Assembly (NCBI GenBank): GCA_021613335.1
Contig: JAJTWR010000329.1
Span: 867,501-931,500 of the forward strand
From: Whitmania pigra
Lineage: Eukaryota > Annelida > Clitellata > Hirudinida > Haemopidae
Reading direction: 5' to 3'
DNA: 64,000 nt
The notes under the pieces are model-generated. The model saw only the letters and a list, made by a program, of their open reading frames with translations, searched no databases and was not told the DNA's origin. The position numbers and the translations under genes are program-made. Positions 12,099-23,839 of the stretch are shown here, piece by piece (position 1 is the first letter of the stretch; every line of letters begins with the position of its first letter).

Positions 12099-12857
12099 AT
12101 TCGCAACCAATGACAAACAACTAAAGATGAAATGCACAAAGAGAAAATAGCAATTTCTGAAATTGATCCTTTCTTTAAAGTAGAACTTTAATAATTACAA
12201 AGCAAAAGCTTCGCCGATAAAAACACCTCAGAGTAAAAAAAATTCAAAATTGCAAAAATCAAGCAGGCTCCAAGAAAATTATAAAAAACTTGTCACGAAC
12301 GGCAGCATCGCACAAGCACACATTGTTATGTGATTCATAACATCGAAAAGTAACAGAAACTATATATGTTATCTAGTTAAAATTTTAACAGCTATTTATA
12401 TTAATCTTTTGTCGACAAATATTCATTCCATTGATTAGTGGCTATTAACCACTATAAATAAATAATTATGTTATTACTCCAGCTAAACCCAATGCTTTAG
12501 AAATACGTGGTTTGAAATTCTAGTAAATAAGCTATTTGAAAGACAAATTCACAAATATATTTTCTATGAAGAATAACAGTTTTGGTGACTATGATTCACA
12601 TCTCTAAATAAAGTTTTATAATGATTTTTTAAACATGTGCAGTTTATTCTTGACCAAAATGAAGGTTATCATAAACCTGAGCCCAGACGGGGGAGCAAAT
12701 TTTGTTTATAAAGAACCACTCTGTTACCACAGATGGCCTCAACGAAAGTTCGATAAATGACTCTTGAATCGGAGTGGGGAGACCAATACGTCATTATTTT
12801 CTGGCAAGCACAGCTTGGTTCACAGACAAGCAAAATACCCTACCTCTACCCCCCATT
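12099..12857. other. Intergenic region upstream of SERINC
   Basis: This is AT-rich sequence expected to contain the SERINC promoter. A GC-richer segment at about 12680-12850 adjoins the hAT relic and may itself be a repeat. I see no exon. Confidence 0.4.
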
Positions 12858-13709
12858 CAGTGGCGCAACTAGACCCAGGCCTAATAGGAGAGACTCTGCA
12901 ATTTTTCCAAATACGATGAGTTTTTTTGGTGTGGGGGGTGGGGGTAAGGGGATTCTCAATATGCCATAAGCACAACAATCACGAACCCTGCCTTGGCTGC
13001 TCTTGATGCTTTGCAGAATGGCACAATGACTCCCGAGCTTTCAGAATTCTTCAACCTTCATGGAAAAGATGCTGAAACCGTGCAAAGACAGTTCCAATTC
13101 ACATCGACAAGTTTACGTGCTGATCAGTCTGATCCCAATGCATGTATCGAACTGCAAGATCTTTTCTGTGCCACAAGCATTCAGCCCGTGTTGCATTATA
13201 TGCTTGATGTTGCTCTTACTCTGCCAGTTACGTCATCAGATGCAGAAAGGGCATTTTCTAAACTTCGCCTTATTAAAAGTCAATCCAGGACGACTATGTC
13301 TGCCTGTCGTTTGCAAAATTTATTGAGAATATCTGCGAACAAAAGATCTACTGCACTTCTTCCAGTAAATGAAATGGTGAACAGATTTTCACAGACCGAT
13401 CGAAAAATTATACATCATATCATATTACAATTTTAAACATAAACTTTTTTTTTGCATTTGCTTTAACTGGTTTGAAGCTTTGAGACAGAAGATAGTCAAG
13501 CTCATTAATAACTGATTAAAGATACAAAAAAAGACTGCAGACAGAAGATAGTCAAACTCATAATAATAATCTGTTCTATCTTTAATTCTTTATTAATTAT
13601 AATTAGTAGTATTGATTTGAACAATTTCAAAAATTTTTCGGCTGCGTCGGGCTTTCGTCCCTTTTCTAAACTTGAGCACCCCCGGCGTTTTTCGCTGGTT
13701 GCGCCACTG
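12858..13709 (+). mobile_element. Short hAT relic, 852 bp
   Basis: The terminal inverted repeats are CAGTGGCGCAAC (12858-12869) and GTTGCGCCACTG (13698-13709), a perfect 12-bp pair. The flanking octamers CCCCCATT and CCCCAACT agree at 6 of 8 positions and could be a worn target duplication. The interior holds only the C-terminal part of a transposase on the + strand. Internal deletion has removed the rest, so the element is non-autonomous. Confidence 0.85.
12993..13436 (+). pseudogene. hAT transposase C-terminal fragment
   Basis: The open frame of 147 residues ends TAA at 13436. It contains the hAT dimerisation hallmark LPVTSSDAERAFSKLRLIKS followed by an Arg/Ser-rich helix and a RLQNLLRIS helix. 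Upstream of about residue 10 the coding similarity stops, because the element lacks the catalytic core. It belongs to a different hAT lineage from the copies at 5 kb and 61 kb, judging by its distinct terminal repeats. Confidence 0.85.
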
Positions 13710-13789
13710 CCCCAACTAAAAGCAACTTCCCAGGCTCAAATGTTCATAAAAGCTCAAGTTATTAAATGATAATGTAGCATGAACCTTGG

Positions 13790-14000
13790 ACCCCAGAGGA
13801 TCACCTCATCGCGAAACTTGAAACACTTGGGCCGCTGGGACGTCTTTTCCGCTTTTTCCAAGTGGAGGCAAACCTTTACGCAACTTGAGAAGACGACCTT
13901 TTTTTGCTTCTAGACAAAATTCATTGGGGGATGGAAACCCTCGCAAAATATGAGGAGATGCCCCACCTGCCCTCGAATTACGTACCTTGTTGGGCCATAT
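13790..14000 (+). repeat. Dispersed repeat related to the spacer of the 8.6-9.0 kb foldback element
   Basis: The segment around 13878-13935 (CTTGAGAAGACGACC, TTTTTTTGCTTCTAG, CAAAATTCATT) matches the reverse complement of about 8775-8860, with moderate divergence. GC content is higher than the surroundings. No long open frame with a recognisable domain is present. Confidence 0.5.
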
Positions 14001-14646
14001 ACTTTCGCCACACAATTTTGCAGTTTAAGCATAAAGATAGTAATTCTATCTTCGTTAAAGACACATAAAACATGGGTATAGACCATTATTACCTATAATA
14101 TATGTCAAAAATGGAATTATTAGAAATTCATAAAAAATAAATAAGAATTTTTTAATCTAATTGAATTTGCTGAACTTTAAAACATTCTCAACAAAAAAAA
14201 AATTTACTGCCTTATTAACAAAATAATAAACGACTAAATATCACTGCAAACACACTTTTGAATAAGAATCGTCTGCACGTGAAACAAATGATTAGTTTCA
14301 TCTCCAATTTCATGAGAAATGAAAAATTTAAGCAGATCTGAGTCTTGAAACAATAACTTGTTTTGACCCTGAAGAGTAAATTGGTTTGAAATTGCTACAA
14401 AGTTCAAGACATTCAAGTATATACAAAAACAATGACTAAAATTCTAATACTTTCTAAATGAAGAAGAAACCTTAAAATACCAGCACTTTTAGTTAACAAT
14501 TACAATAATTTACAAAGTTGGTCTGAATCAGTGGCATGAATGGTACTTGGAAGTTACATAAAAATGAAAAACAACATCATAAACAAATTTCAATTTGCAA
14601 ATATATGGTGACTAATAGACTACAACATCCTGAAGGAAGAAAATAT
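14001..14646. other. Robo 3' untranslated region and downstream spacer
   Basis: This AT-rich sequence follows the Robo stop codon (on the - strand). I see no other gene. Confidence 0.5.
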
Positions 14647-17600
14647 TCAATTAATGGAATCTTTCCTCAGTGGCTGTGTCGTGGCTTGCATTGCTTTTGT
14701 CACGGCATTTAACAGTTCCACCTTCTCTCTGAAGGAGATGTCGCTGCTAGCTATACTGCTCGGAATCGAACTGCAGTTCGTGTCGCTGTCTTGCGTGCCT
14801 CTCTCGTTCCAGGTCAAAAATTGATCATCATCTGGACCTGACACAGAAATGACTGAAGTTCCAAAAATTCCGTCGTAAATTCGTGCCCCTTGTGCTTTCA
14901 TGATTACAGGATTATAGTCATTTATTTTTGCTGTTAATACTCAAAATCAAGAATTTGTCCAAGAATATGTAACAAATCTTTACAATCAACAATGAGACAT
15001 TATTTAAAGATTTTGATGAATATTTACTGAACACTGTTGTGGACATTTGTTTCATAAAAGATAAAGGACTGCAGTAATTCCTCACCAATAGTCTGGTGAA
15101 GGACGTTGTCAGACGAGCTCGAGGAAAGATTGGGATCGTGATTTGCAAGACCTTGACTCGGAATTGTGTGTCTAAAGTCTTGCTTCAACTGTAACAACCT
15201 GTTAACGAGTACATTTAGTTGAATGAAATCTAATGAAATAAAGATCAGTTCAGAGATTTTACAGGTTGCAGACCTGGGTTGCAGCAATTTCTTTTTGTTG
15301 ATCGGTTCTTCTGGCGCAGGCGACGGAGGCGAATATTCGTGGCATATTTGATAGGATGGATTGACCTCGTTGTCACTAAAGTGCCTTCCACCTACGAGCA
15401 TGTCGCTCGACACAGCCGTCTTGTTGTCAGACCAATTCAACATTTGCTGTTGTTGACCTCCGCAGCACTCGGGCTCGCTCATGGCGTGCGGAGACCAGAC
15501 CCTTACCATGCCTCCGAAATCTTCTTTTACTCTGTCTGGAATGACTCCATTGCTTTTCGACTGATGCTGGGAAAGAGTACTTGATGCGATAATGTTGTAG
15601 TTGTGGCTCTCTTTTACCTTTTTCTTTTTTGCTCGACTGTTGGTCATGGAATGTTTCCTGCCTTTGGAAGAGGGGATCGGATTCTGGGTAAAAGAGGGCG
15701 GACTTGGAGGAGGATGTTCTGGAGGTGGAGGAATGTACAATACTGCAGGATAATTGTGCAGCTTCTTCAGGGTACCAGACGCATTGCCTGCTCCAAATTA
15801 ACATTTATTCAAACAAAGTTGTTTGCATCAAATCGGGAATAAACTCAATCAGGCTGTTAATTTGTTTTGAACTTGCCTGTTTTATTTGTTGAAATTATGA
15901 AGTTATCGAGGTTCAGATCAGTTCTTTCTTGGGGGAGGCAATACAAGTGAGAAGTTGGGGAAACCAAAGATGTTCTTGAAAACAGTGAATCATTTATAAG
16001 GTTGTCACAATTTTCTCTAACATCTGAATCTCCCTTTTGGGCAACTGGAAGTTGAACATTGCACCATCATATAAATATATTTCTAGTAATATTGTTGAGA
16101 ATGTTTTTGGAAGCTTGCATGCATGATACTATGTTACCAAACATAAAAAACAGCAATGAACGGTAAGAACAATAACAAACAAAAAATAACAGGAATTTCA
16201 AACTTTGTTGCTTAATGGAAACATTCTTGGTCTTCGAATCAAGTGCTCCGAAGCCATCAGTCCTGACAAGAAAACCATATGTAACAAGCAAACTTTGATA
16301 GATGGAGATTATTCTAGAGGCCTACCTTATGTAATCATTGATGGGACCTGAACGGAAGAAGAAATATTAATATTAACCTTAAATAAATCTTCACAATCAA
16401 TCATTCAAAGTTTAACCTAACAAAAATATTTTTATTAATATTTGCGGAAGGTATTGATGATTCAGTTTACAGCTAAATATGGAAATGTGATGAAAAATTG
16501 AAACAATTGTCGCTTTAGATAACGAATTTGATTGTCACACATTATAACTGAAGAATCCATTTTGCTTGAGTAAAACCATTAAAAATAAAGCATCAATAAA
16601 ATTAAAAAGATAGAGCAATATAATTATACATAATTTATGAAAATGAAAGCACCTTTGCCATTGAGTTTGTATGAGATTTTCTTGTTGTTCCTCCTGTTCC
16701 TGTACAGCCAAGTACTGAAGAAGCAAAGAACGAGCCAAAATATTCCACCAAAAACGGCAACAATGGTGACAATAAACCACGTCTCAGACATTATTGTTTG
16801 CTTCTGACGACCTGCAGTTTGGTTTCCTGACAGAACATTAATGATGATAATAATAATTACAATAATATTAACAATAAGTGAAAAGATACTTAACTATAAA
16901 TTGTAATTAAGCCGTGCTACAACAGCATACAATATGTAATTCAACTATTGGGTAGAAAGCACACCATGATCCTAAACCTTTTTTACCGTGAGGTACTCAA
17001 TCATCTTAAGCACATATTAGTTCCTCATCCAAAATCCAAAGTTAGACAATAATAATATTAAACACTATTATTAATATTAATAATATAATATAATATAATA
17101 ATATAATAATAATATAATATAATATAATATAATATAATATAATATAATATAATATAATATAATATAATATAATACAATAAATATAATATAACATAATGTA
17201 ATATTAATCCAAAGTTAGTCAATATTAGTATTAAACACTAACCAACAAAAAATGTTTCACTTTTTGCTCCCTCCCCAGCCTTTGTAAAAGCTGAGAGTTG
17301 TATGCCATACAACATATCCTTGATGATGTTATGAATATATACACCATCCAAAGATGAATTGATTGCTATCTCTCTATTGAATTTGGGCTCACTGCCAAAC
17401 ATATAAATCTGAAAATATTTTAAAGAAATTATTTCAAACATCATCAACCTCAAAAAAAAAAAATATATTCATTCTGTTTCCAGACTTTGTATCCTCTCAA
17501 GATACCATGACAAAGCCTTCTAGGTGGAGCATCCCAGGTGATGTGAAGAGTGTCATTATCGATCAGTTTCACTTGAATGTTCATTGGAGGTGAAGAAGGC

Positions 17601-20600
17601 ACTGAAAATGAATGTAAAAATTATGCTGCAACCGGTGAAAGCTCAAACATTCTCGAGAGAACGAACCGTCTTCGAACGTTCGGGCCCGCATGCTTTGGCT
17701 CGGCTTTCCGACGATGTGGTCATAAAACGGTTGAACGTAGATTTCGTAGAAGGAAAACTTTTCGAGGTTCTTGAGTGTGTGAATGGAAGCAGCGTTGTTT
17801 TGTATCGTGTCGATCATGTAATCGTAAAGGGAATAAGTCTGAGGTGCTTTCTGCTCAAATTCAGATTTATTTTCCACAAGGTCACCAAAAACTGCAGTCA
17901 AAATGAATAACAGTTCCAACTCATTATACGAATATAAATCATTAAAATGGTTAAAGATTACTCGAATCATGAAGAAGAGTGACTGGAGTGATGTGATGCT
18001 TGAGATGTCTTTTGTGAATTGAGTGGAACTCATAATCTTGGGAATTGACACCGTCCAGAGCTTTGTCGTGTCTGGCATCTCTGTTTATTTTATGCTTTAG
18101 TTTTGAAGTTTGCTTGCTCAGTCCGAAATTCTGACTCCTTTGTCTCATTTCATGATCAGAAACAAGTCTGTAGCAGACCTTAAAACCCTCTAAATATTTC
18201 ATTGTCCCTTTTCTCAATTCCCAGGAGACCTTTATTGAAGTGGAACTGAGAACCTAAAGGATAATGAATTCTTTGTAATGATGAATGTTTACATGCAGAA
18301 ATAATGACATTATAATAATTAATTGGCATTTATAAACACATATAATTCAAGCCTACTTCCAGAGGCAAAATATTGATGACTTGAGCACTTAATTTCTCAG
18401 AGACAACTGCTGAATAATGAGATGAAACAAGCAACTTGGAAGCATTCATGGGCCTCGAAGGAGCTGTTTTCAAGAAAACAAAACTTGATTGAAGGTTATA
18501 AAATCCAATTTCAAACGATAACAATCTGAAATTACCTTTCGTTTTAATGGGAGGTGTGAGAGGACTTGGCCCGCTGAAGCCATCTGAATTCTGAGAACGG
18601 ACGAAGAAAATGTACGGAGTGTCCGGCCTTAACCCAGAAATGACAAAATATTTTTCCGACGAATTTGTATTCAGCGTCACCCATCCCTGCTTTGCAAAAT
18701 GAATGAAAAGGAATTTAGAAAATAATAGATTAGAAATACTGTAATGGTGCACATTGTATTCACATCTCATATATTTCATAGCGAGAACTTATCTTATGCA
18801 AGAATAATTTCTAAAAATGTCTTTTAAAAAGCATTTAATCTCGGTCAACTTCCAACCTCTCCAGTGTCGTGAGTGAAATATTCCACAGAATAAGAGGTCA
18901 CAGGCGGAGCTCCTTGTTGGTTCTCGTGATCCCAGGAGATGTGGATGCTCATGTCTGACACTTCTTCCACATTTGGCTTCGAAGGAGCCTGCGGGAAGAC
19001 CCGTTTTCTATCTGGATCTTGAAATACCACTCTCGGATTGGTTGGATATTCGACCGTTAAGTAAGCACTTCTCACTGTCTCCCCAGATTCACTTAATGCT
19101 TTGCATGAATATTGTCCAGAGTCAGTCTTCAGAAGACCTGAAAATTGACAACATTGCGCTGACAACATTGAAAATAAATATTAAAATCCAATCATTCAAA
19201 TTTCAAAAGCCACATTTAACCAACCAGATTGCCATATTAGTCTATAATAACAAATAAATATGGATTGAGTTCAGCATCTTTAATAGCGTATAATCCACAA
19301 TGCTTTCCATCTAATAACTTCACATTATTCATCACCTGTTATCGTAAGGACTCCTGAGGAAAGCAACTTCATCCGATTCTCGCGAGATGGGGAAATACTC
19401 TTTCCATTTTTGGTCCATCGGATGATTGGAGGAGGCTGACCGATGGCAGTGCATTTTAGCTCGGCATTGCTTCCTCTGCTGACGGTCTGGTTGTACGGCA
19501 TTGTGTCAATAATAGGTGGCAGGTGAGTATCTTCTTCTACAATTTTAATATTTCTATTTTGTTTATATTATTAAAAGTCAAATATATATTTTTTTAATTA
19601 AATATTTTCAAAATAAAAAAGTGTTGTCTGATTACAAAAAAGGGCAGGATGAACAAGTGAAATAGAAGTAAAAGGTTTCATTTCTTTCCATGAATTTTAT
19701 TTCATCTTATCACCTCTGACTTCCAATTTTGCTTTTGCATATGCACTTCCAGCAAGACTGAGAGCCTTGCAAATGTATTCTCCAGTATCCTCTCTCAGGA
19801 CAGGATCAATGACCAACGATCCATCGTCGGTCACCACCATGCGACCGTAGTTTCTTCCAGGAAACATAAGGGTCTAGAGTTTATTAGAGTTGTCATTTAT
19901 CTATTAATTAGTAATAGTTATTAGTTATAAATTAGCAATTAAATCATTAATTAAATTAAATCAATAATTACATTCATAAAATGCATGAAACACTGTTCAC
20001 TGTTCCTCAAGATCACTTTGATGTTTTTTATGTTACATACTTTCAAACTTGTGTTAATGATCATAGATCTCTCAAACTAACAGCATTTCCCTCTTTATTC
20101 CAAAACAATGTTGGCATCGGGCTTCCTGTCACCTCACATCGAAAAATCACCTTCCTTCCAATTCCCACAATTCTACCCATTGGAGTTGCCAGGAACGAAG
20201 GTGGGGCTGTAAAAACATCAAAATATTGATTATGACAAATAAACCAACCAAAATAGGCTGTAAATATTATAATAAGTTTACATATCCAATAACATTAATG
20301 TAACAATTAATGTAATCAATCAACAAATAATGTAATCAATTAATCACTAATCAAGGCAAGTGATATGTATTTATTAAAAATATTATTATAAGTCACTATA
20401 ATAAGTTGGAAAACATGAGTCAAGCAATCGCTAAAAACTCTTTAATGAACAAATAAGCAAATGATAGCAAAGAAGCAAGCAGCTGATTAACATTTAGAAA
20501 TATTTTGCCAGAAAAAAGAGTAATAAATATGCAAATAAAGTAAAATTAAATAAAAATCAAAATCAGTAAATAAACAACAATTTATTTAATCAGCAACACA

Positions 20601-22500
20601 TGATAAGCAACTAAACAGTTTTTTGCAGACTTCTTTAATACTTGACATTTTACACATTTTATGCTAAAGGGAAATACTAACAATAAACGGTCAATTTAGC
20701 TTCCGCTTCAACATAACCGAACGAATTTTCAGCTCGACAAATATAAACCCCTTCATCAGAATCTTTGAGTTTCTCAATTTTTAAATTCTTCTCATCCATC
20801 AGAAACATTCTAAAGTCAGAAACATTAGTAACTAATTTTAGCAAACAACACAACATATGATTGAGTATTTAAGGAATTAAGTAACGAGTCTATGCTCTAC
20901 CTTAAAATCTATTTAAACCGTGTGTTTTTAAAACTTGAAAAATAGGCTTACAAAAATCTACATTTAAATTTTAAGAACAGCTTAAAAGCAACACGATGCC
21001 ATGACATTCATCCAACATACCAGGAAGAAAGATAAACACTCAGTATTAACATCATTTACTCAGTATTTAGTGTTTTAATTTTCAGCAGATATGATTTTAA
21101 TTCCCACAGCACATGCAAAAATGAAGCAATTTTGAAATTTTATTCATATCAATCACTAAAAACATAAAACAAAAAACAGAAGCACCTTTTGGTTGGCAGT
21201 GGCCCCTCGGCCTTCTTCCAAATGATTATGGGATTGGGGTCCCCAATAGCACGACACTGGAATTTTACTTCTGAACCTTCATGAGCTAAGACATCTTTTG
21301 GACCTTCAATTATTCGAGGCTTTTCTGCAAAGGATCAAAAAACTCCGTGTCGACGAGAACAATAAATAATCTGAGCATCGCATGCGATTCACCTTTGACC
21401 AGCACCCGAGCTGGCATGCTGGACCGTTCCCCTGCACTATTGTATGCCACGCATAAATAAATTCCATTGTCTTCTTTTCTTGTTTCGTTTATAAACAGTG
21501 TACTGTTGGGCAAAATCTTAATCCTGTCTGTAGCATTCAGAACTTCATTATTTTTCTTCCACTTCACAGACGGTTCTGGGTTGCCTTTTGGAGGTGAACA
21601 GTTGAGATAGAGAGGCCATCCTATCCTCACGTCCCTACTCTTCGGCTGATTTCTAAACTCATTTCCGATCGCTACGATTTAGTAAAGTCTGGTATCAATA
21701 AACTGATTAATATTGCTGGAAAAATGATCATTATTAATCACACAATGAGTTAGAAATATTTATACCTTATCATAACCAAAAAAATCACTGACATGCAAGA
21801 GCCACTGTTGCATTCCTGCTCACCACACTGACTCTTGTTTCTGGATTTGTGGCATTGCAATAGTATATTCCAACATCTTGCTTGGCATTAGCATCTTTCT
21901 GGAAGCCCATAAAAAACAGCTGACCAGTTGGTAAAACCATCTTGTTGAGTTTCTTCTTATCATCAATGGATTCAGTTATCATTTCACCGTTGTGATACCA
22001 GGTGACAATAGGACGAGGCTCTCCCTCCACCTTACAGTTTATGGTTGCTGGCTCATTCTTGGCTATGAATGTGTCAGTCGGATGCTCCACAATTCTTGGA
22101 TTAGTCACTTGCTGCACACCTAGAACTCAAATCAAATGCAGAAGTAGTGAAAGCAAATTTAACGTTTTTAGAAAATGCCCATATCAAGGACTTTATTATG
22201 CAATGATAAAACTCTTTTTAAAACATCACTCTTGTTTAAATCCAAAGTAAAAAAATCAACTTAGAATTTAGTTATATTAGAATTGTAATTAGCTATTTGC
22301 GATATAACTCAAACAATTCGACGAATCAGCATCTTTTTAGAATCATCATCAGTTTTAAATGTCTGAAAAATTATTTGGCTGTTTTTCAGTTAAATATATG
22401 TTTAAATCAGTTAATGTCAACATGAATCAAACTCACCATCAGCGCACATGGCAAAAAAGACAACTTTGTAGAGCAAAGCCCTGGCAAGAAATTTCTTCAT
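14647..22500 (-). CDS. robo: Roundabout (Robo) axon-guidance receptor, complete, about 22 exons
   Basis: Robo proteins are Slit receptors that repel growing axons and migrating cells. The start ATG at 22500 gives a signal peptide (MKKFLARALLYKVVFFAMC). Five Ig domains follow. Ig1 is at 22120-21798, with RIVEHPTDTFIAK and the family phrase LPTGQLFF. Ig2 is at 21675-21393 (KGNPEPSVKWKK). Ig3 is at 21324-21186 and 20809-20692. Ig4 is at 20206-20082 and 19873-19714. Ig5 begins at 19536-19336 and ends in the next exon. Three FN3 domains occupy 19137-17243 in eight exons, one with a His/Lys-rich insertion. The membrane exon is 16826-16653 (WFIVTIVAVFGGIFWLVLCFF), then a 22-base microexon at 16347-16326. 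The cytoplasmic part is short. It has a proline-rich CC2-like patch (VLYIPPPPEHPPPSPP) at about 15740, and I found no clear CC1 tyrosine motif. The last exon ends at 14647. The intron after 15877 appears to use a GC donor (AG/GCAAGT). Phases agree wherever I checked them. Confidence 0.93.
17060..17200. repeat. (ATAAT)n simple repeat in a Robo intron
   Basis: Pentanucleotide ATAAT/AATAT units run almost uninterrupted from about 17085 to 17175, with degenerate edges. It lies in the intron just before the membrane-helix exon. Confidence 0.9.
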
Positions 22501-23839
22501 ATTTTTCTCATTTCGTTAGAAAAGTTTTAAACTGAAGAGCAATTTCTGCAATTCATTTAGTTCTCCCCAGCACCATTCTAATGCCATCATGTTACTGGTG
22601 ATTTCAGCACATTACGAGCATTTAGTGAAGTACAGCCGAAACTTCTCGAAACTTCAACGTTAGATTCCTGTGCTAGATATATTGAAATTATCCAAATTCA
22701 AAAGTCTACCCCTATTCAGACCCTTAACTCGGAAAATGTTCAAAAAGTGAGATTGATTTTAAAAAAAAGCAAAAGTTAAAAGAGACCAACTTATAACTTA
22801 ACAATGCACGGAATAGCAAATCGGCCACTCTTTCGAACGAGCGATGTTTATGAGCGGGAGGACCAGACGACAGCCCAGCAAGCAACGCCGCAAGAGAGCA
22901 TCATCCAACCATGGCGTTCATTTGACAGAACGAATAAATGTATGCATTCAATCCTAAAAATTCAAAGTGCTGCTTTATGCTAGCGCTTTCCTAAAATTAA
23001 ATTTGGCAGAAGAATTTCAAGTAATTTTAAATTTTTACAAATAAATTAATCATCGGGTAGAACATATATGTCAGAATTCGTAATTTAATTATTGCCTTCG
23101 CTTCTCGGTTGCAATCGCATCAATGTTCACTCGAATGAAGGGTCCATTTGAATTACTATTTCTGTAATCATTTGGCAGAATAAAGTAGATGATGATGAAT
23201 GAACACTTTTGTCAGTTGCTTTATTTCTAACATACAGAGTTTGTTAGCATTTACGCCAATCGTTTCAAGAATAATCATCAAGCTATTATTTTACTTCGGA
23301 ATCAAGCGAATAACATCATTGAAATTCTAAAAGATGTAAATAAATTTACGTATAACGATTGACCCAAAATTGTCCGGTTAAAGTGTGCTAACTGTTTGAC
23401 TTGCCCCCCCCAGTTAGTTTAGATTTTTAAGAATAGGTACTTTAGATTTTATTCATTCTAAATGTGCATTATATTGAATAAATCTGCGTTATGAAAAACA
23501 TTTCTTTATAATGCCAGATTTTAACATTTTAATTTTAAGTATAATGTGTAATTTAAGAAAGTAGAACTGGCAATTTTAAATTTGGATAAAATTGTTTTTT
23601 AAATGTTTTAAAGTTAAATAATTATTAAATATTTATTATATTTATACTATATCACAAAAGGTTTCTGATACTTCTAAATAGTACGAATTCATCAAAACAT
23701 TTACCTATGAACCAATAAAACTTAAAAAATTGTTGTCTTTGTTGTTTTTCTTTTACAACATTGAAAAACATTGTATGTTTGGGTATAGTTTGGCCGCAGC
23801 TATTAATTAATTTTATGAACTAATTACGAATAAGAAAAA
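22501..23839. promoter_or_regulatory. Shared divergent promoter region, Robo (-) and FHIP1 (+)
   Basis: This 1.34-kb spacer separates the Robo start (22500) from the FHIP1 start (23840). A GC-richer block at about 22800-22920 near the Robo side would fit a 5' untranslated exon or core promoter. No TATA box or factor site can be assigned with confidence. Confidence 0.4.
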
